A program made the translations under genes and the position numbers. The notes under the pieces were generated by a model. The model had not been told where the DNA came from, did not search any database, and saw only the letters and a program-made list of their open reading frames with translations. Of a stretch of 64,000 nt of DNA, positions 37,089 through 46,613 are shown piece after piece; within the stretch, counting starts at the first letter, position 1; each line of letters starts with the position of its first letter. Source of the DNA: Streptomyces griseus (GTDB taxonomy: Bacteria; Actinomycetota; Actinomycetes; Streptomycetales; Streptomycetaceae); contig NZ_MDKB01000004.1 in assembly GCF_001715295.1 (NCBI RefSeq), forward strand, positions 124,001 to 188,000, written 5' to 3'.

Positions 37089-38846
37089 TCACGCCTCCTT
37101 CGGGTGGTCGGTGCGGGCGTTGACACGGCGTGTGCGGCGTAGCGGCGGCTTGGCGCCCAGCCGCTTCGGGTCCAGACCGGACCACGAGTTGCCGCCGGCG
37201 AAGAACTTCGTGCGGGCCATGAGCGTCATGACCGGCTTGGTGAAGAGGAACACCACGACGACGTCGAGGAGGGTCGTGAGACCCAGCGTGAACGCGAAGC
37301 CCTGGACCTTGCCGACCGTGACGAGGAAGAGCACCGCGGCGGCGAGGAACGACACGAAGTCGGAGACGAGGATGGTGCGCCGGGCCCGGGGCCAGGCGCG
37401 CTCGACGGCCGGACGGAGTGTACGGCCTTCGCGGATCTCGTCCCGGATGCGTTCGAAGTAGACGATGAACGAGTCCGCCGTGATCCCGATCGCCACGATG
37501 GCACCGCAGACGGCGGGGAGGTTCAGCGCGAAGCCGATGGCCGGGCCGAGCAGCGCCATGATCGTGTAGGTCAGGATGCCGGAGGCCAGGAGGCTGAGGA
37601 GCGCGATGAACGCCAGGCCGCGGTAGTAGGCCACCAGATAGATGATGACCAGGGCGAGCCCGATGGCACCCGCGATGAGGCCGGCCTCGAGCTGTTCGCC
37701 GCCGAGGGCGGCGGTGACGGTGGTGACCGTGTCCTCGCTGAAGGACAGCGGGAGCGCACCGTAGGACAGGACGTTGGCGAGGTCCTCGGCCGACTGCTGG
37801 GTGAAGCTGCCGGAGATCTCGGCGCTGCCGCTGAGCGTCTCGTTCACCTGGGGCGCCGAGACGACCTCGCCGTCGAGGGAGATCGCGAACTGGTTCTGCG
37901 GGGACTGCTGGGCGGAGAGCTTCTTGGTGATCGTCTGGAACTTCTTGGAGCCCTTGTCGGTGAACTCCATCGAGACGAGCCAGATGCCGCGCTGCTGGTC
38001 GAACTGCGCCTTGGCGTCGTCGACGTCCGTACCGGAGACCTCGGCCGGGCCGAGGAGGTACTTGGCGTCCCCCTCGGAGCTGCACGCGACCGTGGGGTCC
38101 TCGGGCTTGACGCCGTCGCCGGCCTTGGCGCGGGCCGCGGCGTTGCCGCAGTCGAGCTCGGTGAACTTCTTCTGCAGGGCCGCGGTGGCCGCGTCGGGCT
38201 TCTCGGTCCCGGCCGGGGTCTCACTGGGCTTGCCGCTGCCCGAGGGGCCGGCGTTCGGTGTCGCGTCCTGCTTCAGGGCGCCGGTGACCGCGCGGCCCTG
38301 GGTGGTGGCGGTCGCCGAGGGCGTGCCCTTGCCGTCGGACGCGGTCTCCGGGTCGCTCGCCTTCGCACTGGGCGTGGCGCTCGGCTTCCCGGAACCGCTC
38401 CCGGACGGGCTCGCCGAGCCCGTGGGCGTCGGCGCGCCCCCGGCGACGGTGAGCACGGGGCGGAAGTAGAGCTGGGCGGTCGTCCCGACCTGTTCCCGGG
38501 CCTGCTTCGAATTCGTCCCCTTGGGGATGTTGACGATGATGTTCGACTTGCCCTGGGTCTGAACCTCGGCCTCGGAGACACCCAGACCATTGACACGGCG
38601 TTCGATGATGCTGACCGCGGTGTTCATGTTGGTCTCGTTGATCGCGTCCGGCTTGCCCGGCTGGCTCTTCGCCTTGAGCGTGATCGAGGTGCCACCCGCC
38701 AGGTCGATACCAAGCCGGGGCGTGGTGTGACCGGACAGGAACATCCCGCCGGTGAGCGCGACCATGGCGATGAGGATCAGAGCCAGGGCACGGCCCGGCT
38801 TGCCCTGTCCACCGGTTGATCCCCGGCCCTTCTTCGGTGCTGCCAC
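37089..38846 (-). CDS. secD: Protein translocase subunit SecD
   Basis: A 585-residue partner of SecF. The first helix (ALALILIAMVALTGGMFL) is followed by GIDLAGGTSITL. The extracytoplasmic domain carries a Ser/Thr/Pro/Ala-rich insertion (about residues 135-225) not found in E. coli SecD but common in Streptomyces. After it come five helices with the conserved GITADSFIVYFERIRDE. The basic C-terminus faces the cytoplasm. GTG start at 38846. Confidence 0.96.
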   Translation of the reverse strand: MAAPKKGRGSTGGQGKPGRALALILIAMVALTGGMFLSGHTTPRLGIDLAGGTSITLKAKSQPGKPDAINETNMNTAVSIIERRVNGLGVSEAEVQTQGKSNIIVNIPKGTNSKQAREQVGTTAQLYFRPVLTVAGGAPTPTGSASPSGSGSGKPSATPSAKASDPETASDGKGTPSATATTQGRAVTGALKQDATPNAGPSGSGKPSETPAGTEKPDAATAALQKKFTELDCGNAAARAKAGDGVKPEDPTVACSSEGDAKYLLGPAEVSGTDVDDAKAQFDQQRGIWLVSMEFTDKGSKKFQTITKKLSAQQSPQNQFAISLDGEVVSAPQVNETLSGSAEISGSFTQQSAEDLANVLSYGALPLSFSEDTVTTVTAALGGEQLEAGLIAGAIGLALVIIYLVAYYRGLAFIALLSLLASGILTYTIMALLGPAIGFALNLPAVCGAIVAIGITADSFIVYFERIRDEIREGRTLRPAVERAWPRARRTILVSDFVSFLAAAVLFLVTVGKVQGFAFTLGLTTLLDVVVVFLFTKPVMTLMARTKFFAGGNSWSGLDPKRLGAKPPLRRTRRVNARTDHPKEA

Positions 38847-38947
38847 CTTTTCGTTTCTCCCTGTCCAACCGCCCCGCGCCGGGTACGCGCCCGAGCGGCC
38901 ACTGAGTGATGTGGGGACCCGGCCCCGCAGAAGGCCCCACGGCCCGC

Positions 38948-38981
38948 GGGACGCCGGACACCCGCAGGTGTCCGGCGTCCC
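38948..38981 (-). terminator. Hairpin between yajC and secD
   Basis: A perfect 15-bp stem (GGGACGCCGGACACC and its complement) with loop CGCA begins 13 bases after the yajC stop and 100 bases before the secD start. It looks like a terminator that would uncouple yajC from secDF. Confidence 0.75.
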
Positions 38982-38993
38982 GGGATCGTGAAG

Positions 38994-39482
38994 CTACTTC
39001 GCGCCGCCCTCGCCGTCGGTCTTCGCGTCCTTGACCTCGGAGTCCTCGTCGGAGCCCTTCGGCGCGGCGGTGGCGCCGTCGGCCTTCTTGGTCAGGTCAG
39101 TCTTCGCGCCGGCCGTCTCGTCCTCCGTGTCCGCCTGCCCGGCGGTGAGCGAGGAGGCGTCGTCCGGGACGACGGCGCCGTCGACCTTCAGGTCGTCGTC
39201 GTCACCGTGGACGATGCGGTTGTACTCCGCGTCGTCCAGGACGGCGCCGATGGCGTTCTTCGCGTAGACGGCGTGGACGCCGGGGGCGACCTCGAGGAGG
39301 ACCGTGTCGTCCAGGATCTCCTTGACGGTGGCGTACATGCCCCCGATCGTCCGGACGCCGGTACCGGGCTGCATGTCGTCGCGCATCTGCGCAGCCGCCT
39401 GCTGCTTCTTCTTGGCGGACCGGGTCATCAGGAACATGGCCCCGATGAGCACGATGAAGGGGAGGAGGGTCACGAGACTCAC
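38994..39482 (-). CDS. yajC: Preprotein translocase accessory subunit YajC
   Basis: A 162-residue YajC. One N-terminal transmembrane helix (LLPFIVLIGAMFLMTRSAKK) is followed by the conserved GVRTIGGMYATV and AKNAIGAVL segments of the soluble domain. The C-terminal 70 residues are acidic and low-complexity, an extension seen in actinobacteria. The GTG at 39482 has AAGGAAG nine bases upstream; a second GTG at 39503 is possible. Confidence 0.93.
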   Translation of the reverse strand: MSLVTLLPFIVLIGAMFLMTRSAKKKQQAAAQMRDDMQPGTGVRTIGGMYATVKEILDDTVLLEVAPGVHAVYAKNAIGAVLDDAEYNRIVHGDDDDLKVDGAVVPDDASSLTAGQADTEDETAGAKTDLTKKADGATAAPKGSDEDSEVKDAKTDGEGGAK

Positions 39483-39647
39483 GGGACGGAACTTCCTTCG
39501 CACGACCGCGCTGCGAGGCGGCCTGGTCTACGGGGGTGGGTACACCGACCTGTACGGGCGGCATCGGCGGAGTCTAAGCGAGTCCGCATCATTGGAACAA
39601 CGCCCAGCATGGCACCGTGGTTCCCCTCCGCGAAAACCTGTGACGCA

Positions 39648-40733
39648 TCACGCCCCGAACAGGCCCTGTTGTCCCTTTGCGCCGTGCTGCGGCGGTACGA
39701 GTCCGAGGTGGGCCCAGGCGGCGGGCGTGGCGACCCGGCCGCGCGGCGTCCTGGCGAGCAGCCCCTCGCGTACGAGAAAGGGCTCGGCGACCTCCTCGAC
39801 CGTCTCGCGCTCCTCCCCCACCGCGACCGCGAGGGTGGACAGCCCGACGGGTCCTCCGCCGAAGAGTTTCAGCAGGGCGCCGAGCACGGCGCGGTCCAGC
39901 CGGTCGAGGCCGCGGGCGTCTACCTCGTAGACCCGCAGGGCCGCGGCGGCGATGTCGCGGTCGATCCGCCCCTCGGCCTTGACCTGGGCGTAGTCCCGGA
40001 CGCGGCGCAGCAGCCGGTTGGCGATGCGGGGCGTTCCGCGGGAGCGTCCGGCGATCTCCGCGGCCCCCGCGGTGTCTATGGCCACGTCCAGGAGGCCGGC
40101 GGAGCGGTGGAGGACGCGCTCCAGTTCCGTCGGCTCGTAGAACTCCATGTGGCCGGTGAAGCCGAAGCGGTCGCGCAGCGGCGGAGGCAGGAGTCCTGCC
40201 CTGGTGGTGGCGCCCACGAGGGTGAAGGGCGGCAGCTCGAGCGGGATGGCCGTGGCGCCGGGGCCCTTGCCGACGATGACGTCGACGCGGAAGTCCTCCA
40301 TCGCCATGTACAGCATCTCCTCGGCGGGCCTGGACATGCGGTGGATCTCGTCGAGGAAGAGGACCTCACCCTCCTGGAGGGAGGAGAGGATCGCCGCGAG
40401 GTCACCGGCGTGCTGGATGGCGGGGCCGGAGGTGATCCTGATCGGGGCGTTCATCTCGGCCGCGATGATCATGGAGAGGGTGGTCTTGCCGAGGCCGGGG
40501 GCGCCGGAGAGCAGCACGTGGTCGGCCGTGGCACCGCGGGCCCGGGCGGCCTTGAGGACCAGGTCGAGCTGTTCGCGCACCTTCTCCTGGCCGACGAACT
40601 CGTCGAGGTCCTTCGGGCGCAGGGCAGCCTCGACCGCGGTGTCCTCGCCGTCCGCTCCGGCGGCGACCAGCCGGTCCTCCAGCCGCTCGTCCGTCATCTC
40701 GCCGGTGTCGGGCCCGGTCTCGTCCCAGTTCAT
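39648..40733 (-). CDS. ruvB: Holliday junction branch migration helicase RuvB
   Basis: A 361-residue AAA+ motor that drives branch migration with RuvA. Walker [10 protein letters not shown] is at residues 77-85 and Walker [10 protein letters not shown] near residue 125. The GATTRAG sensor region, the arginine finger in PPPLRDRFG and a C-terminal winged helix ([12 protein letters not shown]) are present. Genes run ruvC-ruvA-ruvB on the minus strand. Confidence 0.97.
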   Translation of the reverse strand: MNWDETGPDTGEMTDERLEDRLVAAGADGEDTAVEAALRPKDLDEFVGQEKVREQLDLVLKAARARGATADHVLLSGAPGLGKTTLSMIIAAEMNAPIRITSGPAIQHAGDLAAILSSLQEGEVLFLDEIHRMSRPAEEMLYMAMEDFRVDVIVGKGPGATAIPLELPPFTLVGATTRAGLLPPPLRDRFGFTGHMEFYEPTELERVLHRSAGLLDVAIDTAGAAEIAGRSRGTPRIANRLLRRVRDYAQVKAEGRIDRDIAAAALRVYEVDARGLDRLDRAVLGALLKLFGGGPVGLSTLAVAVGEERETVEEVAEPFLVREGLLARTPRGRVATPAAWAHLGLVPPQHGAKGQQGLFGA

Positions 40734-40811
40734 CGTGAGTCCCGCCTCGGGTGGTTCGGTGCCGGGCCGTGCGGTGTCCCGGCCGGCCTGCGGGGCGTCG
40801 AGCCCCTGCGG

Positions 40812-41438
40812 TCAGCGTGCGCGGTTGAGCGTCTGCAGGGCGGCGCGCAGCAGCTGGGGCACGGGGGCCTGGCCGCCCCCGGCGATCGCCGCCTCGGCCT
40901 GCGGGGCCACGGCGGTCACGGCCTCGTCGGCCTCGCGGGTGGCGTAGCCCAGGCCGATGAGGGCGGCCTGCAGCTGGTCGCGCCAGGAGGAGCTGACGGC
41001 GGCGCCGACGCCCTGCCGTCCGGCAGGTGTCCCGACGGGCTCGCCGAGCCGGTCCTTCAGCTCCAGCAGGAGCTTCTGGGCGCCCTTCTTGCCGATCCCG
41101 GACACGGCGGTGAGCGCCTTCTCGTCGCCCGTGGCGACGGCGGTGCGCAGGGCGTCCGGGCTGTGGGTGGCGAGCATGGCCTGGGCGAGCCGGGGGCCGA
41201 CGCCGCTGGCGGTCTGGAGGAGTTCGAAGACCTGCCGCTCGTCGTCGTCGGCGAAGCCGTAGAGGGTGAGCGAGTCCTCCCGGACGACGAGGGAGGTGGC
41301 CAGCCTGGCCTCCTGGCCGATGCGCAGGCCGGCGAGTGTGCCGGGCGCGCACTGGACGGCCATGCCGATGCCGCCGACCTCGACCACGGCTGTCGAGGGG
41401 GTGAGGGCGGCCACCGGGCCGGAGACGAAGGCGATCAT
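40812..41438 (-). CDS. ruvA: Holliday junction DNA helicase subunit RuvA
   Basis: A 208-residue RuvA that forms the tetrameric platform on four-way junctions. It has an OB-fold N-terminus (MIAFVSGPV), tandem helix-hairpin-helix motifs ([32 protein letters not shown]) and a C-terminal domain III that contacts RuvB. The ATG overlaps the ruvC stop (ATGA). Confidence 0.97.
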   Translation of the reverse strand: MIAFVSGPVAALTPSTAVVEVGGIGMAVQCAPGTLAGLRIGQEARLATSLVVREDSLTLYGFADDDERQVFELLQTASGVGPRLAQAMLATHSPDALRTAVATGDEKALTAVSGIGKKGAQKLLLELKDRLGEPVGTPAGRQGVGAAVSSSWRDQLQAALIGLGYATREADEAVTAVAPQAEAAIAGGGQAPVPQLLRAALQTLNRAR

Positions 41439-41968
41439 GCGGTACGGCCTTTCAGCGTGCGGTGGGCGGCGACGGCCTGTTGCAGTCGGTTCTGCGCGGG
41501 TGCGCGCCAGATATGGCAGATGGCGAGGGCCAGTGCGTCGGCGGCGTCGGCGGGCCTGGGGGGCGCGTCGAGCCGCAGCAGCCTGGTCACCATGGCCCCG
41601 ACCTGCGCCTTGTCCGCGCGGCCCGATCCCGTGACGGCCGCCTTGACCTCGCTGGGGGTGTGCAGGGCGACGGGGATGCCCCGGCGGGACGCGCACAGCA
41701 TGGCGACGGCGCTCGCCTGGGCGGTGCCCATCACCGTACGGACGTTGTGCTGGCTGAACACGCGCTCCACGGCGACGAACTGGGGGCGGTACTCGTCGAG
41801 CCACTGCTCGATGCCCTGTTCGATGGCGACCAGCCGGTGGCCGAGCTCCGCGTCCGCCGGGGTGCGCACCACCCCGACGCCGGTCATCGTCAGCGGACGG
41901 CCAGCCACGCCGTCGACCACCCCGACGCCGCACCGGGTCAGCCCCGGGTCCACGCCCAGCACCCGCAT
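41435..41968 (-). CDS. ruvC: Holliday junction resolvase RuvC
   Basis: A 177-residue RNase H-fold resolvase. The first acidic residue is Asp7 ([12 protein letters not shown]), the second is Glu68 (FVAVERVF), and the final pair lies in [15 protein letters not shown], completing the DEDD set. It cuts junctions processed by RuvAB and heads the ruvCAB operon. The preceding hairpin separates it from yebC. Confidence 0.97.
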   Translation of the reverse strand: MRVLGVDPGLTRCGVGVVDGVAGRPLTMTGVGVVRTPADAELGHRLVAIEQGIEQWLDEYRPQFVAVERVFSQHNVRTVMGTAQASAVAMLCASRRGIPVALHTPSEVKAAVTGSGRADKAQVGAMVTRLLRLDAPPRPADAADALALAICHIWRAPAQNRLQQAVAAHRTLKGRTA

Positions 41969-42029
41969 GTAGGAGCCCCCTCCGCCGCTCGGTCATCTGT
42001 TCCCGCAGGCTATCGGCTGCCACTGACAA

Positions 42030-42068
42030 TGCGACGGGCCGACGGGTGTGTCCCGTCGGCCCGTCGCA
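42030..42068 (-). terminator. Terminator after yebC
   Basis: A perfect 17-bp stem (42030-42046 with 42052-42068) with loop TGTGT stands about 110 bases downstream of yebC and upstream of ruvC on the minus strand. Confidence 0.8.
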
Positions 42069-42086
42069 AGGTGACTGCCGCCCTCG

Positions 42087-42176
42087 GAGCCTGTCGGGTG
42101 GTCTCCGGTCTCCGGCCGAGCGGCCACGCACCGGACCGCGTCGGCTTTTCGGCCGCAGGTCATACCCGGCAGGCTC
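42087..42176. repeat. Dispersed palindromic element, internally deleted copy B
   Basis: A 90-bp copy in the same orientation as copy A. The left end (GAGCCTGTCGGGTGGTCTCC) and right end (AGGTCATACCCGGCAGGCTC) match the element termini, and the internal CACGCACCGGACCGCG matches the right half of A. It looks like A after deletion between two CACGC repeats. The right end meets the yebC stop exactly, again giving TGA-GAGCC on the minus strand. Confidence 0.75.
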
Positions 42177-42929
42177 TCAGGCGTCGACCTTCTCCATGAC
42201 CTCGTCGGAGACGTCGAAGTTGGCGAAGACGTTCTGCACGTCGTCGCTGTCCTCCAGCGCGTCGATCAGCTTGAAGATCTTGCGCGCGCCCTCCTCGTCG
42301 AGCTCGACCTGCATGGTCGGGACGAAGTTCGCCTCGGCCGAGTCGTAGTCGATGCCGGCCTCCTGCAGGGCGGTGCGGACCGCGACCATGTCGGTGGCCT
42401 CGCTGAGCACCTCGAAGGTGTCCCCGAGGTCGTTGACCTCCTCGGCGCCCGCGTCGAGCACCGCTCCGAGCACGTCGTCCTCGGACAGCTCACCCTTGGG
42501 CACGATCACGACGCCCTTGCGGTTGAACAGGTACGAGACCGAGCCCGGGTCCGCCATCGAGCCGCCGTTACGGGTCATGGCGACCCGGACGTCGGACGCG
42601 GCGCGGTTGCGGTTGTCGGTGAGGCACTCGATGAGCACCGCGACGCCGTTCGGGCCGTAGCCCTCGTACATGATCGTCTCGTAGTCGGCGCCACCGGCCT
42701 CGAGACCGGCACCGCGCTTGACCGCCGAATCGATGTTCTTGTTCGGGACCGAGCTCTTCTTGGCCTTCTGGATGGCGTCGAAAAGGGTCGGGTTACCGGA
42801 CACGTCGGCGCCGCCCGTGCGGGCCGCGACCTCGATGTTCTTGATCATCTTCGCGAAGAGCTTGCCGCGCTTGGCGTCGATCACGGCCTTCTTGTGCTTC
42901 GTCGTAGCCCATTTAGAGTGGCCGGACAT
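42177..42929 (-). CDS. YebC/PmpR-family protein (TACO1-like)
   Basis: A 250-residue YebC-family protein. It starts [22 protein letters not shown] as usual and keeps the GRNR-like [12 protein letters not shown] and [15 protein letters not shown] segments. Members act as transcription regulators or, as shown more recently, as ribosome-associated factors that help translate proline-rich or stalling sequences. The ATG at 42929 has GGAG seven bases upstream. It lies between pdxT and ruvC, as in mycobacteria. Confidence 0.95.
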   Translation of the reverse strand: MSGHSKWATTKHKKAVIDAKRGKLFAKMIKNIEVAARTGGADVSGNPTLFDAIQKAKKSSVPNKNIDSAVKRGAGLEAGGADYETIMYEGYGPNGVAVLIECLTDNRNRAASDVRVAMTRNGGSMADPGSVSYLFNRKGVVIVPKGELSEDDVLGAVLDAGAEEVNDLGDTFEVLSEATDMVAVRTALQEAGIDYDSAEANFVPTMQVELDEEGARKIFKLIDALEDSDDVQNVFANFDVSDEVMEKVDA

Positions 42930-42990
42930 CTGCCTTCTCCTTCGCGTCACCAAAATCGATCCGAACCCGAGAGATCCTACCGGGATCGGA

Positions 42991-43584
42991 TCAGCCCACG
43001 GCGCGCACCATGTCGGTGAAGAACGCGTGCACGCGGTGATCGCCGGTCAGTTCCGGGTGGAACGACGTCGCCATGACGTTTCCCTGGCGTACGGCCACGA
43101 TATGGCCGCCGTGCACCGCCAGGACCTCCGCGCGGGCGCCGACGGACTCCACCCAGGGCGCCCGGATGAAGACGCCCTCCACGGGTCCGCCGGGTACGCC
43201 GTCGACGTCGACAGCCGCCTCGAAGGACTCGTTCTGCCGGCCGAAGGCGTTGCGCCGCACGATCATGTCGATGCCGCCGACGGTCTCCTGGCCCGCACGC
43301 GGGTCCAGGATCTTGTCGGCGAGCAGGATCATCCCGGCGCAGGTGCCGTAGACGGGCAGGCCGGCGGCGACCCTCTCGCGCAGCGGTTCCATCATGCCGA
43401 AGAGGACGGCCAGCTTGGACATCGTGGTGGACTCGCCGCCGGGTATGACCAGTCCGTCGACCTCGGCGAGCTCCTCGGGACGCCGGACCGGCCTGGCCAG
43501 GGCGTCCGCCGAGGCCAGGGCGATCAGGTGTTCCCGCACGTCGCCCTGGAGCGCCAGGACGCCGATGACAGGGGTGTCGGTCAT
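42991..43584 (-). CDS. pdxT: Pyridoxal 5'-phosphate synthase glutaminase subunit PdxT
   Basis: A 197-residue class I glutaminase that passes ammonia to PdxS for vitamin B6 synthesis. The catalytic Cys82 is in VYGTCAGM and the His176/Glu178 pair in [13 protein letters not shown] is the glutamine-binding loop. It starts 6 bases after the pdxS stop. Confidence 0.97.
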   Translation of the reverse strand: MTDTPVIGVLALQGDVREHLIALASADALARPVRRPEELAEVDGLVIPGGESTTMSKLAVLFGMMEPLRERVAAGLPVYGTCAGMILLADKILDPRAGQETVGGIDMIVRRNAFGRQNESFEAAVDVDGVPGGPVEGVFIRAPWVESVGARAEVLAVHGGHIVAVRQGNVMATSFHPELTGDHRVHAFFTDMVRAVG

Positions 43585-43590
43585 CGGTGC

Positions 43591-44511
43591 TTACCAGCCG
43601 CGGTTGGCGTAGCGCTCGGCCTCGGGCAGCGTGTCGCAGTTGATGCCGACCATGGCCTCACCGAGGTTGCGCGAGGCGTCCGCGATGATCTTCGGGTCGT
43701 CGTAGAAGGTGGTGGCCTTCACGATGGCGGCGGCACGCTTGGCGGGGTCGCCGGACTTGAAGATGCCGGAGCCCACGAAGACGCCCTCGGCGCCGAGCTG
43801 GCGCATCAGCGCCGCGTCCGCCGGCGTGGCGACGCCGCCGGCCGAGAAGAGGACGACGGGCAGCTTGCCCAGCTCGGCGACCTCCTTGACCAGCTCGTAG
43901 GGGGCGCGCAGGTCCTTGGCGGCGGCGTACAGCTCGTTGTTGTCGTAGCCGCGCAGCCGGGCGATCTCGTTCTTGATCTGGCGCAGGTGGCGGACGGCCT
44001 CGACCACGTTGCCGGTACCGGCCTCACCCTTCGAGCGGATCATCGCGGCCCCCTCGGCGATGCGGCGCAGCGCCTCGCCCAGGTTGGTGGCGCCGCAGAC
44101 GAACGGCGTGGTGAAGGCGAACTTGTCGCTGTGGTTGACCTCGTCGGCCGGGGTGAGGACCTCGGACTCGTCGATGTAGTCGACACCGAGGGACTGCAGC
44201 ACCTGGGCCTCGACGAAGTGCCCGATGCGGGACTTGGCCATGACGGGGATGGAGACGGCCTCGATGATCTCTTCGATCATGTTGGGGTCGGACATCCGGG
44301 CCACGCCGCCGTCCTTGCGGATGTCGGCCGGGACCCGCTCCAGGGCCATGACGGCCACGGCGCCCGCGTCCTCGGCGATCTTCGCCTGCTCGGCGTCGAC
44401 GACGTCCATGATCACGCCGCCCTTGAGCTGCTCGGCCATGCCGCGCTTGACGCGGGCGGTGCCGGTGGCCGGGGTCTCGGCGGACTGCGGGGTACGGGGA
44501 AGCGTGGACAC
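43591..44511 (-). CDS. pdxS: Pyridoxal 5'-phosphate synthase lyase subunit PdxS
   Basis: A 306-residue beta/alpha-barrel that builds PLP from ribose 5-phosphate, glyceraldehyde 3-phosphate and ammonia. The highly conserved [30 protein letters not shown] and GNVVEAVRH segments include both catalytic lysines. GTG start with GAGG seven bases upstream. No pdxR regulator is adjacent. Confidence 0.98.
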   Translation of the reverse strand: MSTLPRTPQSAETPATGTARVKRGMAEQLKGGVIMDVVDAEQAKIAEDAGAVAVMALERVPADIRKDGGVARMSDPNMIEEIIEAVSIPVMAKSRIGHFVEAQVLQSLGVDYIDESEVLTPADEVNHSDKFAFTTPFVCGATNLGEALRRIAEGAAMIRSKGEAGTGNVVEAVRHLRQIKNEIARLRGYDNNELYAAAKDLRAPYELVKEVAELGKLPVVLFSAGGVATPADAALMRQLGAEGVFVGSGIFKSGDPAKRAAAIVKATTFYDDPKIIADASRNLGEAMVGINCDTLPEAERYANRGW

Positions 44512-44676
44512 GGATCGACCTCACTGGGGTGAAAGGGCTGACTGCTGCCCTGAGCAAACGCCCCGCGACCAGTCCACTGCAAGGGCCAATGGACACCCCG
44601 TGGACCGTTTTCGCCCGATGCGGCACTTCCCGCGCCGAGCCCGCTGCGGCTCTTCCCCGCGCCGACGCGTGCCTCG

Positions 44677-44837
44677 GAGCCTGCCGGAGGGCTGCCGGAC
44701 GGACAGCGGACGCGGCCACGTGCGTGCGGTTGCGAGGCGCCGGGGTGCCCCTGCGGCGGAGCTGCCGGGGCAGGCCGGCGACGCCGGAGCGTGCGTGCCG
44801 GGGCGTGGCCCCGGGTCGGAGGTCACCCGGCGAGCTC
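44677..44837. repeat. Dispersed palindromic element, full copy C (inverted)
   Basis: A 161-bp copy in the opposite orientation to copy A; its plus strand aligns with the complement of A over the whole length, with many matching blocks and almost no length change. Ends are GAGCCTGCCGGAGG and AGGTCACCCGGCGAGCTC, less perfect inverted repeats than in A. The right end meets the stop codon of the LemA-like gene. It occupies half of the 326-base gap between that gene and pdxS; the other half should hold the pdxST promoter. Confidence 0.85.
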
Positions 44838-45383
44838 TCAGGTGCCGGGCCGGTCCGCGAGGGCGACCGGCGGCTCGTCGTCCATCTCGAACGCCAGGGG
44901 GAAGGGCGCGTGCCCGGCGAGCCGGAAGAGCCGCACCGTGCGGTGGGTGCGCAGGGCACGGGCGGCCCGCACAGCGTCGTTGTGGAAGCGCCGTGCCATC
45001 GGCACGCGGCGCACGGCGGCGGCCAGCTCCCGCGTGGCCTCCTGCCCGCCGGGGATCTCCTTCACCGCCTCGACCTGCGCCGTCTCGCCGAACACGGCCC
45101 GCAGGGCGGCGCTCAGCTCGCTCTCTGCGACCTCGCGCTGCTCCTCCTCGGCCTGCCGGGCCGCGTGCGCCGACTCGTACAGCACGATCGACGCCGCGGG
45201 GTCCAGGACACCGGAGGTGGCCAGTTCCTGGGTGACCGAGGCCCGGCGCAGCAACTGGGCGTCCAGGGCGGCGCGGGCCGCGTCCATACGGGAGTGGAGC
45301 CGGTCGAGCCGCCCGGCGGTCCAGCTGAGGTACAGGCCGACCGCGAAGAGCGCGACGGCGATCCAGATGAGGGTTTCGATCAC
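44838..45383 (-). CDS. LemA-like membrane protein
   Basis: A 181-residue protein with one N-terminal transmembrane helix (LIWIAVALFAVGLYLSW) followed by a long helical region. The stretch RLDRLHSRMDAARAALDAQL resembles the LemA opening helix, but the later NLV signature of LemA is absent. No enzymatic motif. It sits between pdxS and pimA; function unknown. The frame ends exactly at repeat copy C. Confidence 0.7.
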   Translation of the reverse strand: MIETLIWIAVALFAVGLYLSWTAGRLDRLHSRMDAARAALDAQLLRRASVTQELATSGVLDPAASIVLYESAHAARQAEEEQREVAESELSAALRAVFGETAQVEAVKEIPGGQEATRELAAAVRRVPMARRFHNDAVRAARALRTHRTVRLFRLAGHAPFPLAFEMDDEPPVALADRPGT

Positions 45384-45449
45384 GGCCCGAGGCTACCGGC
45401 GGCGTCCGGGGCGGCCGCAGGGCCCCACCCGTCCGGCCGCCGGGGCCCC

Positions 45450-46613
45450 TCAGTCCCGGGCGGCCAGCCCGAACCGTGCGCGCAGCCCCGTGCGCTCGTC
45501 CGCGTCCACGGCCGCCGCCCCGTCCGTCACCGTCTCGTACACCGCGAGGATGTCCGCCCCGACGGTCGACCAGTCGAAGCGGCGTACGTGTGCGCTGCCG
45601 CGCTCCCGCAGCCCCGCCCGCCGGTCCGGGTCGGCGAGGAGCCGGACCGCCGCCGCGGCCAGGGCGTCCGCGTCCTCGTTGGCGAAGAGGTCTCCGGCGG
45701 CCCCCTGGTCGAGTACCTGCGCGAACGCGTCCAGGTCGCTGGCGAGGACGGGCGCGCCCGCCGACAGCGCCTCGACCAGGATGATGCCGAAGCTCTCACC
45801 GCCGGTGTTCGGCGCGATGTACACGTCGACGCTGCGCAGCAGCCGTGCCTTGTCCTCGTCGCTCACCATGCCCAGGAACTCGACCCGTCCGCGCATCCCC
45901 TCCGGGAGCGAGGCGACCGCCTCCTCCTCGTCACCGCGGCCGGCGACGAGCAGCCGGGTCTCCGGACGGGCCGCGAGGATCGCGGGGAGCGCCTTCATCA
46001 GGACGGGCAGCCCCTTGCGCGGTTCGTCGATGCGCCCGATGAACCCGATCGTGCCGCCCTGCCACTCGGCATTCGGCTCGGCCCGGGCGAAGAAGCCGAC
46101 GTCCACCCCGTTGGGGATGACCACGGCGTCCCCGCCGAGGTGCTCGACCAGGGTGCGGCGCGCGTACTCGCTGACCGCGACGCGCGCGCTGATCTTCTCC
46201 AGCGCCGGCTGGAGGATGGGGTAGGCCGCGATCATGGCCCGGGAGCGCGGGTTGGAGGTGTGGAAGGTGGCGACGATCGGCCCCCGCGCCGCCCAGCAGG
46301 TGAGCAGCCCCAGCGACGGTGAGGTCGGCTCGTGGATGTGGATGACGTCGAAGGTGCCGTCGTGCAGCCAGCGTCGCACCCGCGCGGCGGACAGGAAGCC
46401 GAAGTTCAGACGGGCGACGGAGCCGTTGTACGGGACGGGCACCGCACGGCCCGCGGACACCACGTACGGGGGCAGCGGCGTCTCGTCGTCGGCGGGAGCC
46501 AGTACGGAGACGTGGTGGCCCTGGCGGATCAGGTGGTCGGCCAGGTCGCGGATGTGGAACTGCACCCCGCCCGGGACGTCCCAGGAGTACGGGCAGACGA
46601 TGCCGATCTTCAC
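45450..46613 (-). CDS. pimA: Phosphatidylinositol alpha-mannosyltransferase
   Basis: A 387-residue GT4/GT-B glycosyltransferase that adds the first mannose from GDP-mannose to phosphatidylinositol. VKIGIVCPYSWDVPGGVQ is the N-terminal Gly-rich loop, HIHEPTSPS the acceptor region, GFIGRIDEPRKG the phosphate-binding Arg/Lys and ESFGIILVEALSAG the nucleotide-sugar signature. The GTG overlaps the acyltransferase stop (GTGA). The pgsA-acyltransferase-pimA order matches the mycobacterial PIM cluster. Confidence 0.93.
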   Translation of the reverse strand: MKIGIVCPYSWDVPGGVQFHIRDLADHLIRQGHHVSVLAPADDETPLPPYVVSAGRAVPVPYNGSVARLNFGFLSAARVRRWLHDGTFDVIHIHEPTSPSLGLLTCWAARGPIVATFHTSNPRSRAMIAAYPILQPALEKISARVAVSEYARRTLVEHLGGDAVVIPNGVDVGFFARAEPNAEWQGGTIGFIGRIDEPRKGLPVLMKALPAILAARPETRLLVAGRGDEEEAVASLPEGMRGRVEFLGMVSDEDKARLLRSVDVYIAPNTGGESFGIILVEALSAGAPVLASDLDAFAQVLDQGAAGDLFANEDADALAAAAVRLLADPDRRAGLRERGSAHVRRFDWSTVGADILAVYETVTDGAAAVDADERTGLRARFGLAARD

